Source: JAAFJM01 sp964529175 (GTDB lineage: Bacteria > Bacteroidota > Bacteroidia > UKL13-3). Taken from it: DNA of 64,000 bases. A program made the position numbers and the translations under genes. This document shows, one piece after another, positions 51,614-60,965 of the stretch. The stretch is taken from contig CAZGVO010000001.1 in NCBI GenBank assembly GCA_964529175.1, positions 372,001-436,000 on the forward strand, read 5' to 3'. The notes below the pieces were generated by a model that saw nothing but the letters and a program-made list of their open reading frames with translations, was not told where the DNA came from and did not search any database. Each line of letters begins with the position of its first letter. Position 1 is the stretch's first letter.

Positions 51614-52909
51614 CTAGTCTTTGCGTTTCAACTTCTTTTTTTGCTTGGTCGGCATTTTATTTATCCTTTTATAATATCCTGATTTACTACCATCTACAAA
51701 TAAAGTTAGTTTTTTTCCTTTTTGAATATTATTCGATTTAAGCTTATTCCATTTTTTTATATCACTTGTGCTACAATCAAACCAATCAGCTATATCGCCA
51801 AGCACATCGCCACGTTTTACAACATAAAAAACCTTTACAATTTTTTGCTTTTTAGGCTCTACTTCCTCTTTTACTTTTCCTTTTTTCTTTGGAGGGTCAA
51901 TATTTTCGGGCAAGTTAGTAGCCACCACACCTGTATGGTCTTGCACATCGGTAGGTACTTCTTTTTGAATAACTATAGGTGCCACATCGGTATTAATAGG
52001 CTTGTAAACACTATCGCTTAATAAATAAAATAATTTAGCTTTAGCCTTAGGTATTTTTATATAATACCCATCGGTGCTCATAGGAATAATATCTTTTTTA
52101 AATATAGGATTTAGTTTCCTAAGTTCATCTAAATCAACACCTAAGGTATTTGAAATTTGGCTTAACGAAAGCCATTTATTAACCAAAACGCTATCACTAT
52201 CATAAACCAAATCAGCCGAAGCCGATTTAATGCCATGCTCCTTGTAATAATTTAAAATATAAGTAGCTGCTACAAATTGCGGATACAATTCGCGACAATT
52301 GGTAGGCAAAAACGGAAAAATATCCCAATAGTATAAGCTATTGCCAGCCATTCTAATACATTTATTCATTGAAATGGGTGAACAGCCATATGCCCCAATT
52401 ACCAAAGGCCATTGCTTATAAATACTAAATAAATCTTTAAAATGCTGCGCAAATACTGCCGATGACTTATTTACATCTCTACGTTCATCTACATAAGTAT
52501 TTACTTTCAATTTATACATTTTAGAAACGGTATAACTCATTGTCCAAATTCCACTGGCGCCATTTCCGTTAACAAAAGTTGGGTTTAGTTCCGATGAAGA
52601 AACAGCCAAATATTTTAAATCTGTTGGTAACCCTTTGGCTTTTAAATGTTTTTCTAAAATTGGAAAATAATATTTACTCAAACTAATCAAATCGCGGGTT
52701 TTAGCCGGATTTTGAATATACTCTTCAATGTGCTTTTTTACTTCTGGATTATAAATCAACTCGGTTTGTGAGCGCAGAGCTGCCAATCGTTGAATATAAA
52801 CTTGGTCTTGTGCAAATGTAAAAATAGGAACTAACAACATGAACAACATTGCCAATGTTTTAGCTTGCTTGCAAAGATTTGTATTTATATTTTTCGATAT
52901 TAAATTCAT
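51614..52909 (-). CDS. LysM protein with a degenerate lytic transglycosylase domain (likely inactive)
   Basis: This 431-aa exported protein (signal peptide LAMLFMLLVPIFTFAQ) resembles MltD. A SLT-like domain covers about 60-240: LKYLAVSSSELNPTFVNGNG then GASGIWTMSYTV, with an ending YPQFVAATYILNYYKEHG. MltD-type enzymes read (I/L)ESxFNP, with the catalytic Glu. Here the aligned position is Ser in SSSELNP, and a Glu occurs two residues on. The AYN segment is AYG. Two LysM modules follow (about 245-290 and 370-420; VVKRGDVLGDIADWFDCSTSD), which bind peptidoglycan. It may be a wall-binding or scaffold protein rather than an active enzyme. Confidence 0.75.
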   Translation of the reverse strand: MNLISKNINTNLCKQAKTLAMLFMLLVPIFTFAQDQVYIQRLAALRSQTELIYNPEVKKHIEEYIQNPAKTRDLISLSKYYFPILEKHLKAKGLPTDLKYLAVSSSELNPTFVNGNGASGIWTMSYTVSKMYKLKVNTYVDERRDVNKSSAVFAQHFKDLFSIYKQWPLVIGAYGCSPISMNKCIRMAGNSLYYWDIFPFLPTNCRELYPQFVAATYILNYYKEHGIKSASADLVYDSDSVLVNKWLSLSQISNTLGVDLDELRKLNPIFKKDIIPMSTDGYYIKIPKAKAKLFYLLSDSVYKPINTDVAPIVIQKEVPTDVQDHTGVVATNLPENIDPPKKKGKVKEEVEPKKQKIVKVFYVVKRGDVLGDIADWFDCSTSDIKKWNKLKSNNIQKGKKLTLFVDGSKSGYYKRINKMPTKQKKKLKRKD

Positions 52910-52928
52910 TTGGTATTAAATAATAAAA

Positions 52929-52962
52929 TAGGCTACACTTGATTGAATGCAAGTGTAGCCTA
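52929..52962 (-). terminator. Hairpin terminator after gatA
   Basis: TAGGCTACACTTG (52929-52941) pairs perfectly with CAAGTGTAGCCTA (52950-52962): 13 bp, 8-nt loop. A T-rich tract follows on the minus strand. It separates gatA from the LysM gene. Confidence 0.7.
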
Positions 52963-53005
52963 AAATTTAAAAAAATTAGAAATAAGTAATTAAGATGTAA
53001 ACATC

Positions 53006-54430
53006 CTAAAGTATATTTGGTCTTATATTTTTGACCATTGCCAATAACTTAGCATCTTGTTTATGATTAGCCATTAACTGCAAACCAATTGGCATATTTT
53101 CATTGTCATTTCCATAAGGGAACGAAATAGCTGGAATGCCTACTATATTGGCATGTACCGTAAAAATATCAGCTAAATACATTTGAATTGGGTCATTGCT
53201 TTTTTCGCCAATTTTAAATGCAGTAGTTGGTGTGGTTGGCGAAAGTATGAAATCGTAATTTTTAAATATTTCAGCGGTTTTATTAGCCACTACCCTACGC
53301 ACTTTTTGAGCTTTGGTATAATAAGCATCGTAATAGCCTGAACTTAACACAAATGTTCCTAGCATAATTCTTCGTTTTACCTCTGGGCCAAAACCCTCCG
53401 TTCTCGATTTACGAATGGTTGTTTCTAAATCAACTGCATTTTTGCTTCGTAAACCATAGTGCATGCCTGCATAACGCGACAAATTACTACTGGCTTCGGC
53501 TGTAGTTAAAGTATAATAAACTGGAATTACATAACTTAACTCTGGCAAACTAATGGCTTCAACTGTGTGTCCTTCGGCCTTTAACTTTTCAATTAGTTTA
53601 AAAGTAGCTTCTTTAACTTCAGGTTGAACACCTTCCATATCCAAAGTTTCTTGAATATACGCTATTCTTTGTTTTTGAGTTCCTAAATCAAAACTAAAAT
53701 CGTTTGTAGGTTCTTGAATTGCGGTAGCATCATATTCATCGGCACCAGCCATTATTGATAGTAAAAGTTGTGTATCATCTACCGACTTGGTAACAGGGCC
53801 AATAATATCGAAACTACTTGCATAAGCAATTAATCCCCAACGAGATATAGTCCCATAAGTTGGTTTATAACCAAAGGTTCCTGTAAAAGCAGCAGGCTGA
53901 CGTATAGAACCACCAGTATCGCTACCTAAGGCTGCTTGACAAAGTTGCGCTTGAACCGACACTGCTGTTCCTCCTGAACTTCCTCCTGAAACTTTGGTAT
54001 TATCAAAATCGTTTAATACAGTTCCATAAGCCGAATTTTCGTTTGAAGCACCCATGGCAAACTCATCGCAATTTAGCCTACCAATAATTATTGCATCTTC
54101 GGCCAATAAACGTTCTATTACTGTGGCAGAATAAAGCGATGTAAAGTTCTCAATAATTTTTGATGAAGCAGAAACTTTATGGTTCTTATAACAAATATTA
54201 TCTTTAATACCAATTACCATTCCAGCTAATTTACCTGCGGTGCCATCTGCTAATTTTTTATCAATTTGTTGCGCAGCAGCTTTGGCCTCATCGGCCCATA
54301 CTTCTAGAAAAGCATTCAAATGTTTTTTGCTTTCAATATTTTCCAAATATTGATCAACTAAAGCAGTAACAGTGGTTTTTTTGCTATTTAAAGCTTCGCT
54401 AATTTGCGAGTAAGAAATATAATTTTCCAA
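53006..54430 (-). CDS. gatA: Asp-tRNA(Asn)/Glu-tRNA(Gln) amidotransferase subunit A
   Basis: This 474-aa amidase supplies ammonia to the GatCAB complex that corrects Glu-tRNA(Gln) and Asp-tRNA(Asn). The Ser-cisSer-Lys triad is seen: Lys in GMVIGIKDNICYK, the cis-Ser in VSGGSSGGTAVSVQ, and Ser in ALGSDTGGSIRQPAAFTG. FGYKPTYGTISRWGL is also characteristic. The ending IGLQLMANHKQDAKLL is the usual C-terminus. gatB and gatC are not in the window. A terminator follows. Confidence 0.94.
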   Translation of the reverse strand: MENYISYSQISEALNSKKTTVTALVDQYLENIESKKHLNAFLEVWADEAKAAAQQIDKKLADGTAGKLAGMVIGIKDNICYKNHKVSASSKIIENFTSLYSATVIERLLAEDAIIIGRLNCDEFAMGASNENSAYGTVLNDFDNTKVSGGSSGGTAVSVQAQLCQAALGSDTGGSIRQPAAFTGTFGYKPTYGTISRWGLIAYASSFDIIGPVTKSVDDTQLLLSIMAGADEYDATAIQEPTNDFSFDLGTQKQRIAYIQETLDMEGVQPEVKEATFKLIEKLKAEGHTVEAISLPELSYVIPVYYTLTTAEASSNLSRYAGMHYGLRSKNAVDLETTIRKSRTEGFGPEVKRRIMLGTFVLSSGYYDAYYTKAQKVRRVVANKTAEIFKNYDFILSPTTPTTAFKIGEKSNDPIQMYLADIFTVHANIVGIPAISFPYGNDNENMPIGLQLMANHKQDAKLLAMVKNIRPNIL

Positions 54431-54477
54431 CAGATTTAATTGGTTTTTGGTGCTATAATTAGCAGTTATTATTAAAC

Positions 54478-54509
54478 AAAAAAATTCCTCTAAACGAAGA
54501 GGAATTTTA
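54478..54509 (-). terminator. Intrinsic terminator after tatA
   Basis: AAAATTCCTCT pairs with AGAGGAATTTT (11 bp, 6-nt loop) and gives a T-run on the minus strand. It lies 32 nt past the tatA stop and 48 nt before gatA, so the two genes are separated. Confidence 0.8.
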
Positions 54510-54540
54510 AATTGAAATATTTTTAAATAAAAGAGTTAGA

Positions 54541-54759
54541 TTATTCTGAATCTTTTTTCTCTTTGTCTTTGGATTTCATTCCATCTTCTATTTGGTCTTT
54601 TACGCTTTTTTTAGCATCGTTAAATTCGCGCATTCCCTGACCAATGCCACGCATTAATTCTGGAATTTTTTTACCACCAAATAATAAAAGGATAGCCAAT
54701 AATATTAATATCCATTCGCCACCACCTAAGTTTCCTATAAATAATAATGTGTAATTCAT
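54541..54759 (-). CDS. tatA: Twin-arginine translocase subunit TatA/TatE
   Basis: This 72-aa protein has an N-terminal membrane helix (LGGGEWILILLAILLLFG), the hinge GGKKIPELMRGIGQGMREF and an acidic/basic tail (DQIEDGMKSKDKEKKDSE). This is the TatA pattern, including the glycine before the amphipathic helix. TatA oligomers form the passage for folded proteins. No tatC is in the window. Confidence 0.92.
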   Translation of the reverse strand: MNYTLLFIGNLGGGEWILILLAILLLFGGKKIPELMRGIGQGMREFNDAKKSVKDQIEDGMKSKDKEKKDSE

Positions 54760-54870
54760 AACGTATTGATTTTGGGCTACGAATGTAAGGTTTATTTTTT
54801 GTTTAGAAATTATTTTTTGATGGCTTTTTTTTGATTTTTATTTTATTTGTATCTAAGAAAACAACTGAAA

Positions 54871-57594
54871 ATGAGAATTATTAAACTTTATATTTTATTT
54901 ATTTCCTTTTTGCTTAGCGTATCCAACTCATTTGGTCAGGCTGATATTAGAGAAGAAAGCATTTACTTTTTAATGACCACCCGTTTTTTTGATGGTGACC
55001 CAACTAATAACAGACCCACAGAATGGTGCTCTTATTTTCCTGGCAATCCTAATAATGGCAATTATGCTGGTAGCAACGATGTAACTTGGAAAGGCGATTT
55101 TAAAGGATTGGTACAAAAACTTGATTACATTAAAGATTTAGGCTTTACTGCCATTTGGATAACTCCAATAGTACAGAACAGAAGTCCACTTGATTATCAT
55201 GGGTACCATGCATGGGACTTTACTAAGGTTGATCCAAGATTGGAATCGCCAGGCTATACTTTTAAAAATTTAATAGATTCAGCTCATGCCAAAGGAATAA
55301 AAATATTTTTAGATGTAGTTTTAAATCATGCAGGCAGATTTGGAGTAAAAGGCCGTTCTGAAATAAAATACAATACCGACCCAACGCAACCTTGGGGAAA
55401 AAATTCAAATGGTGGCACTTTAACCGATAATCCAAACTGGCAGTACGATGGACTTACCGCAAATCCTGATGATGGAAAAATTTGGAGTAGAGCTAATATT
55501 GCTAAAATGCCTGCACCTTATAATCAAAACCTTTCGGCTTATAACTGGCCTGGAATGGAAAGTTATGTAAACACCAGTGATGCAGCTTGGTTTAATAAAT
55601 CAGGAAATGGTTTTGCACAAGGCTATGACGATACCACCAATTTATATTGGAGAGCCTTAGCAGGCGATACCCCTGATTTTTTTACAAGTGGTGATAGTGT
55701 TCGAAATTATTTATTTAAAGCCTATAAAACATTTATAGATATGGGTATAGATGGTATGCGTCTTGATGCAATTAAACACATGCCAAAACGCGATGTGCTG
55801 TTTTTTGTAGATAAATTTAAACAAGTAAATCCTAACTTGATGTTTTTTGGCGAAGTAGCACAAAAGCGTCACGAACTACATCAAATAGAAGAAATTAATC
55901 CTCATTGGTACACCTGGCGTGGTGCCACCAAAAACTCAGCCAATAGTGGATTAGCCGTACTTGATTTTTTTGCAATGGGAACTTTTCACTTATTTGGCAA
56001 AGGTGAAAGCTTTGCGGGCGTTAAAGCAGCAGCCAGATACGATGATTTATATGCAGACCCAAGTACCAATGTATTATTTTTAGATAACCACGATTTTGGC
56101 CCCAATAATGACTGGAATAAGAGATATGATGGCAGTGCTGAAAACCTTGCAGCAGCATTGAACTTTATGTTTACTTGGCGTGGGTTGCCTTGTGTGTATT
56201 ATGGAACCGAAAATCAATTTAAAAAAGGCGCTTACACCGACATACATAGCAGTAATGATATTAACTACTCTATTGATTTAACAGGAAGGGCTTATTTTGG
56301 TAATGAATTTGCCAACGCAACAAACCATGTTATTTATAAACATATCAGAAAACTAAATGCCATTAGGAAAGCAGTACCTGCTTTACAAAAAGGCACTTGG
56401 CGATGGGATGGTACAAACGATGGCAATGGTGTAGGTTTTGTTAGAAAGTTTAACAGCAGTGAAGTAGCAGTTGGTTTAGCAAAAGATGGTAATGTAACCT
56501 TTAACTTTAGTGGTTTAACCAATGGTGTTTATAAAGATGCCGTAACAGGTAATAGTATAACCGTTAATAATGGTACTCTTTCATTTACGGTAACGCCAAG
56601 TAGCGCTGGTATTTATGTACTTAATGGCCCGGGCTTAATTGGCGCACTTGGCGAAGGCTTTTTCCAAAACAGTAGCAATGGAGGTGGTGGAAACCCAACA
56701 AGCGCAGTTAATTTTAACCCTGTAAATCCAGCTCCTGGCAGTCAATTACAAGTTACCTATTCTGGTTCTTTAGCCAACCAAAATCAAGTAATTATGCATT
56801 ATAGCTTTGATAACTGGACTAAGCCTATTTTAAATGCTAACATGACTAAAGTTGGCAACAATTGGGTTACAACTGTAAGTGTTCCAAGTAATGCTACTAC
56901 CAATTTTGCAGCTGCATTTAATAATGGTAATGGCACTTGGGATAATAATGGGGGGCAAGACTATAAAACCAATTTAGGAAACGGAACTATTGATATAACT
57001 CCTCCACTATTAAGTTCATTATTACCTGCAAATAATGCAGTAAACGTATCTAAACTCAATAATTTAAAAATAACCTTTAATGAACCTGTTACCAAAGGAA
57101 CTGGAAATATATTGGTTTACGAAAACAATAATCTAAAATATACCATTAACGTTAGTTCTAATCAGGTGGTAAGTATTGGCAATAGTATTGAAATAATACA
57201 TGGTGGCTTTAATAATAATGCTAATGTTTATGTTACAATACCTAACACTGCCATTAAAGATTTAGCTGGCAACTTTTATGCGGGCTTTAATCAAAACAAT
57301 AGTTGGAACTTTACTACAGAATCAACAAACGGAACTAAAACCATTGAAGCACTTAATATAATGCTTTATCCAAATCCTTCAAATGGAACAATTTATATTG
57401 AACAGCCTAACCATTTAAACCTAAAAATAAAAAATGTAATAGATATGTTTGGCAAAGAGGTAAATTTTGAAACTTATACTAAAAACAATGATGTATTGGA
57501 GGTTAAACTTTTGGAACGTAATGATGGTTTATATCAAATAATTTTTGATAGCAACGGCCAACAATTCCATAAAAAAATAATGGTTGTAAAATAG
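54871..57594 (+). CDS. Secreted alpha-amylase (GH13) with starch-binding and T9SS domains
   Basis: This roughly 907-aa enzyme has a signal peptide (LYILFISFLLSVSNSFGQ) and a GH13 barrel (about 25-470). The catalytic residues sit in GIDGMRLDAIKHM (nucleophile Asp), FFGEVAQK (acid/base Glu) and LFLDNHDFG. The substrate region DVVLNHAGRF is also seen. A CBM25/53-like starch-binding module follows (DNWTKP...WDNNGGQDY), then a Big_5-like Ig domain (PANNAVNVSKLNNLKITF). The C-terminal sorting domain starts LNIMLYPNPSNG. The start at ATG 54871 places the signal peptide correctly; the frame is open 8 codons upstream. Single-gene unit; secreted to digest starch-like glucan. Confidence 0.92.
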   Translation: MRIIKLYILFISFLLSVSNSFGQADIREESIYFLMTTRFFDGDPTNNRPTEWCSYFPGNPNNGNYAGSNDVTWKGDFKGLVQKLDYIKDLGFTAIWITPIVQNRSPLDYHGYHAWDFTKVDPRLESPGYTFKNLIDSAHAKGIKIFLDVVLNHAGRFGVKGRSEIKYNTDPTQPWGKNSNGGTLTDNPNWQYDGLTANPDDGKIWSRANIAKMPAPYNQNLSAYNWPGMESYVNTSDAAWFNKSGNGFAQGYDDTTNLYWRALAGDTPDFFTSGDSVRNYLFKAYKTFIDMGIDGMRLDAIKHMPKRDVLFFVDKFKQVNPNLMFFGEVAQKRHELHQIEEINPHWYTWRGATKNSANSGLAVLDFFAMGTFHLFGKGESFAGVKAAARYDDLYADPSTNVLFLDNHDFGPNNDWNKRYDGSAENLAAALNFMFTWRGLPCVYYGTENQFKKGAYTDIHSSNDINYSIDLTGRAYFGNEFANATNHVIYKHIRKLNAIRKAVPALQKGTWRWDGTNDGNGVGFVRKFNSSEVAVGLAKDGNVTFNFSGLTNGVYKDAVTGNSITVNNGTLSFTVTPSSAGIYVLNGPGLIGALGEGFFQNSSNGGGGNPTSAVNFNPVNPAPGSQLQVTYSGSLANQNQVIMHYSFDNWTKPILNANMTKVGNNWVTTVSVPSNATTNFAAAFNNGNGTWDNNGGQDYKTNLGNGTIDITPPLLSSLLPANNAVNVSKLNNLKITFNEPVTKGTGNILVYENNNLKYTINVSSNQVVSIGNSIEIIHGGFNNNANVYVTIPNTAIKDLAGNFYAGFNQNNSWNFTTESTNGTKTIEALNIMLYPNPSNGTIYIEQPNHLNLKIKNVIDMFGKEVNFETYTKNNDVLEVKLLERNDGLYQIIFDSNGQQFHKKIMVVK

Positions 57595-57968
57595 CACAAA
57601 GATTGATAGTTTTAAGATATTCAGTTAGCTAAAACAATTTGCAGTGGAGCATCTATAACTGATTTATTATCAATTAAAACCACTATTCCAATCGCTTCTG
57701 CTTTTGGCTATTTCACTTTGCATTTTATTACCAACTTCTTTGCCGTTGGCTAATGCACAACGGCAACTCATGGCATTAGTTGTTATTAGTTTGACATTAT
57801 TTTTCAAGCATTAGTAAATCAATTATTTAGTTGTTCAGAAATAAATTGCTGTAAGTTTAAAATATTTCAAATGAACATGGATTTATATTCCTCAATACAG
57901 CTGCCTTCACTTAAAGTGAAGGCAGCTGTATGTAAACCAATCAACTTTTCAACTAATCAACCCCAAAC
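57595..57968. other. 374-bp gap without a convincing gene
   Basis: It holds a small hairpin GCCGTTG-9-CAACGGC (57742-57764) and a strong palindrome at 57895-57931 (next entry). A 33-codon minus-strand ORF (MSCRCALANGKEVGNKMQSE...) is possible but lacks support. No tRNA or longer ORF was seen. Confidence 0.6.
57895..57931. repeat. Perfect 18-bp palindrome downstream of the dGTPase gene
   Basis: ATACAGCTGCCTTCACTT and its exact complement are separated by one A. As RNA it would form a very stable hairpin, but no T-run follows on either strand. It lies 37 nt beyond the dGTPase stop and could stabilise or end that transcript, or be a REP-like repeat. Confidence 0.7.
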
Positions 57969-59318
57969 CTACCCTAACTGAATACCATTTAATTTTCGGT
58001 AAAAACTAATGGCTGCATTGTCGGTCATGCCTGAAATGAACTCACATATTTTCATTACCCTGGTATACAAATCGGAGTGTGGAATTTTACCTTTACCTAT
58101 AAACTGTTCCGGAATTAATTCTATTACTTTTTCGCTTCTATAAAACTTTAAATTAGCATTGTGTTGCGCTTCAAAATGCTGGTTTACAGCATTTATACAA
58201 ATGTGCAACAATCCGCTAATTACCTCAAAACCGGCAGCTTCTATTTCAAGTACAACCCTGTTTTTATAAACCTTTTCTTTGGTAATGGTTTTTATTTGCT
58301 CAATGAAATCAATGTTTTTACTCAATTTAATAAGCGAATTATTAAACGTTCCGTTCAAAATGGCTTCTTCGTTTTGCATAAAAATTTGAGCCAACTCGTT
58401 GGTTAAATTATCTATGGCCGAAGCACGTAAAAAACCAATTTGCCCTTCAAAAGTCATTTCATTGAATTTATCTTCTTTAAAATTTTCAACAAAAGGAACT
58501 AGCAGTTTTTTAGCATATTCAAAATCAATCCATTTTAGGTTTAATCCATCTTCAAAATCAATAATGCTGTAGCAAATATCATCGGCCGCTTCCACCAAAA
58601 AAGCCAATGGATACCTACACCAATTTAGATGCTCATCCTCCCTAATTTTTAACAAACCTAACTTTTGGGCTATATCGTTAAAATAAGGCACTTCGCTTTG
58701 AAAAAAGCCAAACTTTTTTTCACTTACTTTTTTATCGGTATATTTAGGCAAACTCTCTTTTGGATATTTGCTAAATGCAGCCAAAGTGGGATAAGTTAAG
58801 CGCAAACCTTTATCGTTTCCACTGTAATTACACACTATTTTAAAACCATTGGCATTGCCTTCAAAATTGATTAAATCGGCCCATTGCTTGGCATTATTAA
58901 TACTTGGCTCTAACTCTTTTCCGTTTCCATTTAAAAAATATTCTCTAATGGCATCTTCGCCACTGTGGCCAAAAGGCGGATTTCCAATATCGTGCGCCAA
59001 ACAAGCCGCAGCTACTATGCAACCAATATCGTAACTGCTTATTTCTTTTTGTAAATCAGGATATTTTTGGAGTAATGCTTCCGAAACTTTACGGCCCAAA
59101 CTACGGCCCACACTCGAAGTTTCTAAACTATGCGTTAATCTGTTATGCACAAAATCGTTTTCGGGCAATGGAATAACTTGAGTTTTATCTTGCAGTTTTC
59201 TGAACGATTCAGAAAAAACCACCCTGTCAAAATCGCGCTCAAACTCAGTTCTGCTCGTTTTATTGTCTTGTAAAGTTTGGTTAAATCTGTAAGGTTTTAA
59301 AAGCTGCTGCCAATTCAT
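57969..59318 (-). CDS. dgt: Deoxyguanosinetriphosphate triphosphohydrolase (dGTPase)
   Basis: This 449-aa HD-domain enzyme cleaves dGTP to deoxyguanosine and triphosphate. The HD residues are in VHNRLTHSLETSSVGRSLG and ACLAHDIGNPPFGHSGEDAI. TSRTEFERDFDRVVFSESFR and VEAADDICYSIIDFEDGL also match the family. The start is the ATG at 59318 (MNWQQLLKPYRF), with upstream methionines in a foreign leader rejected. Length and motifs are typical. Confidence 0.92.
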   Translation of the reverse strand: MNWQQLLKPYRFNQTLQDNKTSRTEFERDFDRVVFSESFRKLQDKTQVIPLPENDFVHNRLTHSLETSSVGRSLGRKVSEALLQKYPDLQKEISSYDIGCIVAAACLAHDIGNPPFGHSGEDAIREYFLNGNGKELEPSINNAKQWADLINFEGNANGFKIVCNYSGNDKGLRLTYPTLAAFSKYPKESLPKYTDKKVSEKKFGFFQSEVPYFNDIAQKLGLLKIREDEHLNWCRYPLAFLVEAADDICYSIIDFEDGLNLKWIDFEYAKKLLVPFVENFKEDKFNEMTFEGQIGFLRASAIDNLTNELAQIFMQNEEAILNGTFNNSLIKLSKNIDFIEQIKTITKEKVYKNRVVLEIEAAGFEVISGLLHICINAVNQHFEAQHNANLKFYRSEKVIELIPEQFIGKGKIPHSDLYTRVMKICEFISGMTDNAAISFYRKLNGIQLG

Positions 59319-59403
59319 TGTCATGTTGCAAATAAAATAAAGCAAGTTGGTAAATGCTATTTATTTTAGCAATTATAAAAAACCTTAAAATTTCAGAAAA
59401 CCA

Positions 59404-60081
59404 TTAAGTATAAACCACCAAAACCTTATTGGTTGGCGCTATATCATATATTTTCAAGTTACAGATAAGCTGTTTTTGCTTGAAAAACGCCACCAAACTA
59501 TTGATTTGTTTTTCCTGCACTTTGTTTTTACAAATGGTATTGATAACCATAATTCCATGCGGACACATTTCTAATAATTGTTCATTAAAATGAAGGTCAA
59601 AAATGCCATTGGCTACTTTATTATCTTCAAATAAATCAACCAAAATTAAATCGAAAACTTGGTTATAAGCTTGCTGTTCGGCATAAGTAAACGCATCGGC
59701 AATAATTACATTTAGGTTATCAAACTGCTGTAAACCAAAATGCTTTTGGGCAATTTGAACCATTACTTCATCGTATTCTACCGCAGTAATTGTGCATGGC
59801 AACTGTAATTCGTTTCGTAAAATATGAACCACACTTCCACCTGCTAAACCCAAACATAAAACTTGGTTAATATTAGCTAAATTGGCTTTTAAATCAGCAA
59901 AAATTAATTGAAACAATTGGTGCAAACCATCAAAAGATTGGTTGGCATTGCGGGTATTTAACATCAATTTCCCACCCACAATTTCTACCAATAATTTTCC
60001 GTTTTTTGCGCTGTTAAAAGTTTCAATAACAGCATCAGTTAAAAATACTTTTTGGGGTTTTGGTTTATTGATGGCTGACAT
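59404..60081 (-). CDS. Spermidine synthase-like SAM-dependent protein
   Basis: This 225-aa protein has a methyltransferase/aminopropyltransferase Rossmann core: VLCLGLAGGSVVHILRNEL (motif I), ITAVEYDEVMVQIAQKHFG (acidic residue after beta 2) and FDLILVDLFEDN. It lacks the N-terminal beta-barrel part and clear polyamine-site residues of true spermidine synthases. Many Bacteroidota carry such short homologues with unknown substrate. The start at 60081 (MSAINKPKPQKV) is preferred over one 3 codons upstream. Confidence 0.7.
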   Translation of the reverse strand: MSAINKPKPQKVFLTDAVIETFNSAKNGKLLVEIVGGKLMLNTRNANQSFDGLHQLFQLIFADLKANLANINQVLCLGLAGGSVVHILRNELQLPCTITAVEYDEVMVQIAQKHFGLQQFDNLNVIIADAFTYAEQQAYNQVFDLILVDLFEDNKVANGIFDLHFNEQLLEMCPHGIMVINTICKNKVQEKQINSLVAFFKQKQLICNLKIYDIAPTNKVLVVYT

Positions 60082-60105
60082 ATAAAACAATGGTATTAAT
60101 TAACC

Positions 60106-60126
60106 ACATAGAACATAGAAACATAG
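60106..60126. repeat. Short repeat ACATAG x3
   Basis: Three ACATAG units at 7-8-nt spacing lie upstream of the spermidine synthase-like gene, in a gap ending at the lipoprotein gene. The pattern (ACATAGAACATAGAAACATAG) resembles interspersed repeats I recall from other Bacteroidota genomes. Confidence 0.4.
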
Positions 60127-60210
60127 TTCAAATATATTGCATTCACTTGCATTATGCGAGCGAGGGCGGGAAATTTATGCATAGTGCTGATGCTATTAGT
60201 AATATGTATT

Positions 60211-60795
60211 TCATTTTAATATAAATAATTTATCGTTGATTTTTATTTTAACAATTCCAAACAAATAATTGAAATAGTAATTAGTAGATGGGTCAGTATA
60301 TGAAATCATCCTTAAACATTTAATAGTTTTATTTTTATATATTACAGTATCTTTATATCTCAAAGAATCACTAGCCTCTAAAATGCGAAAATTAAATTTA
60401 TAAAAACCGTTCAACATACAATCAAAAGAACCGTTATCGTCATATCTTTGTAAGCTAAAATCTATCCTATTTAAAATAGGATTATTAGCCAAATAATTAT
60501 AATCAATTCGTTCATAATTTTCATAAACATAAGAACCTGCTCCACAATCAGGGCTTCCCCCACTTGTTGTTCTTTTGTAACTTTGGCTTTTCCCTTGTCC
60601 AATAAGCGTAGCTGTATCGCCTTTATCGCTTATAAAAACTAAAGTGTCGGTTCCTGTGTAGGGTATTTTACTTTTTTCTTCATCGGTTAAGTTATAATAG
60701 TTTTCTTGTCCTTTTGGGCAAGGGTCAGTTTTGCTACAACTTTGGCTTAGCATCACAAACAGTAGTAAACTTGTTAAGTGTATTGTTTTTTTCAT
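60211..60795 (-). CDS. Putative lipoprotein of unknown function
   Basis: This 194-aa protein has a lipobox (FVMLSQSC, Cys at about residue 20) after a short signal, so it would be lipid-anchored. The mature part is polar and mostly beta, with paired cysteines (CPKG and PDCGAGSY; FDCMLNGFYKFNFRI). I recognise no family. No neighbours are co-directional and close, so it is probably a single gene. Confidence 0.65.
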   Translation of the reverse strand: MKKTIHLTSLLLFVMLSQSCSKTDPCPKGQENYYNLTDEEKSKIPYTGTDTLVFISDKGDTATLIGQGKSQSYKRTTSGGSPDCGAGSYVYENYERIDYNYLANNPILNRIDFSLQRYDDNGSFDCMLNGFYKFNFRILEASDSLRYKDTVIYKNKTIKCLRMISYTDPSTNYYFNYLFGIVKIKINDKLFILK

Positions 60796-60940
60796 CGTAT
60801 TAAGTTGCTAATATTTTTCAAATAATGGCATAATTCATTATAAAAAACATACCACTTTTAAGTGTTTTAAACTCAAACAAACATTGGTTATTTTTTAATC
60901 AATAGCAAATCCAACATTTAAAAAAACAATTCAAATCTTA

Positions 60941-60948
60941 TACATTTG
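60941..60948 (+). promoter_or_regulatory. Candidate -7 element for the acyltransferase gene
   Basis: TACATTTG fits TAnnTTTG and is 18 nt before the TTG start at 60966. No -33 TTG was found at usual spacing. Confidence 0.4.
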
Positions 60949-60965
60949 AAGCAAACATCAAAAAA

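Noticed and set aside
57660..57780. Short minus-strand ORF (MSCRCALANGKEVG...)
   Set aside because: 33 codons, no known motif, no start signal; part of it is a hairpin.
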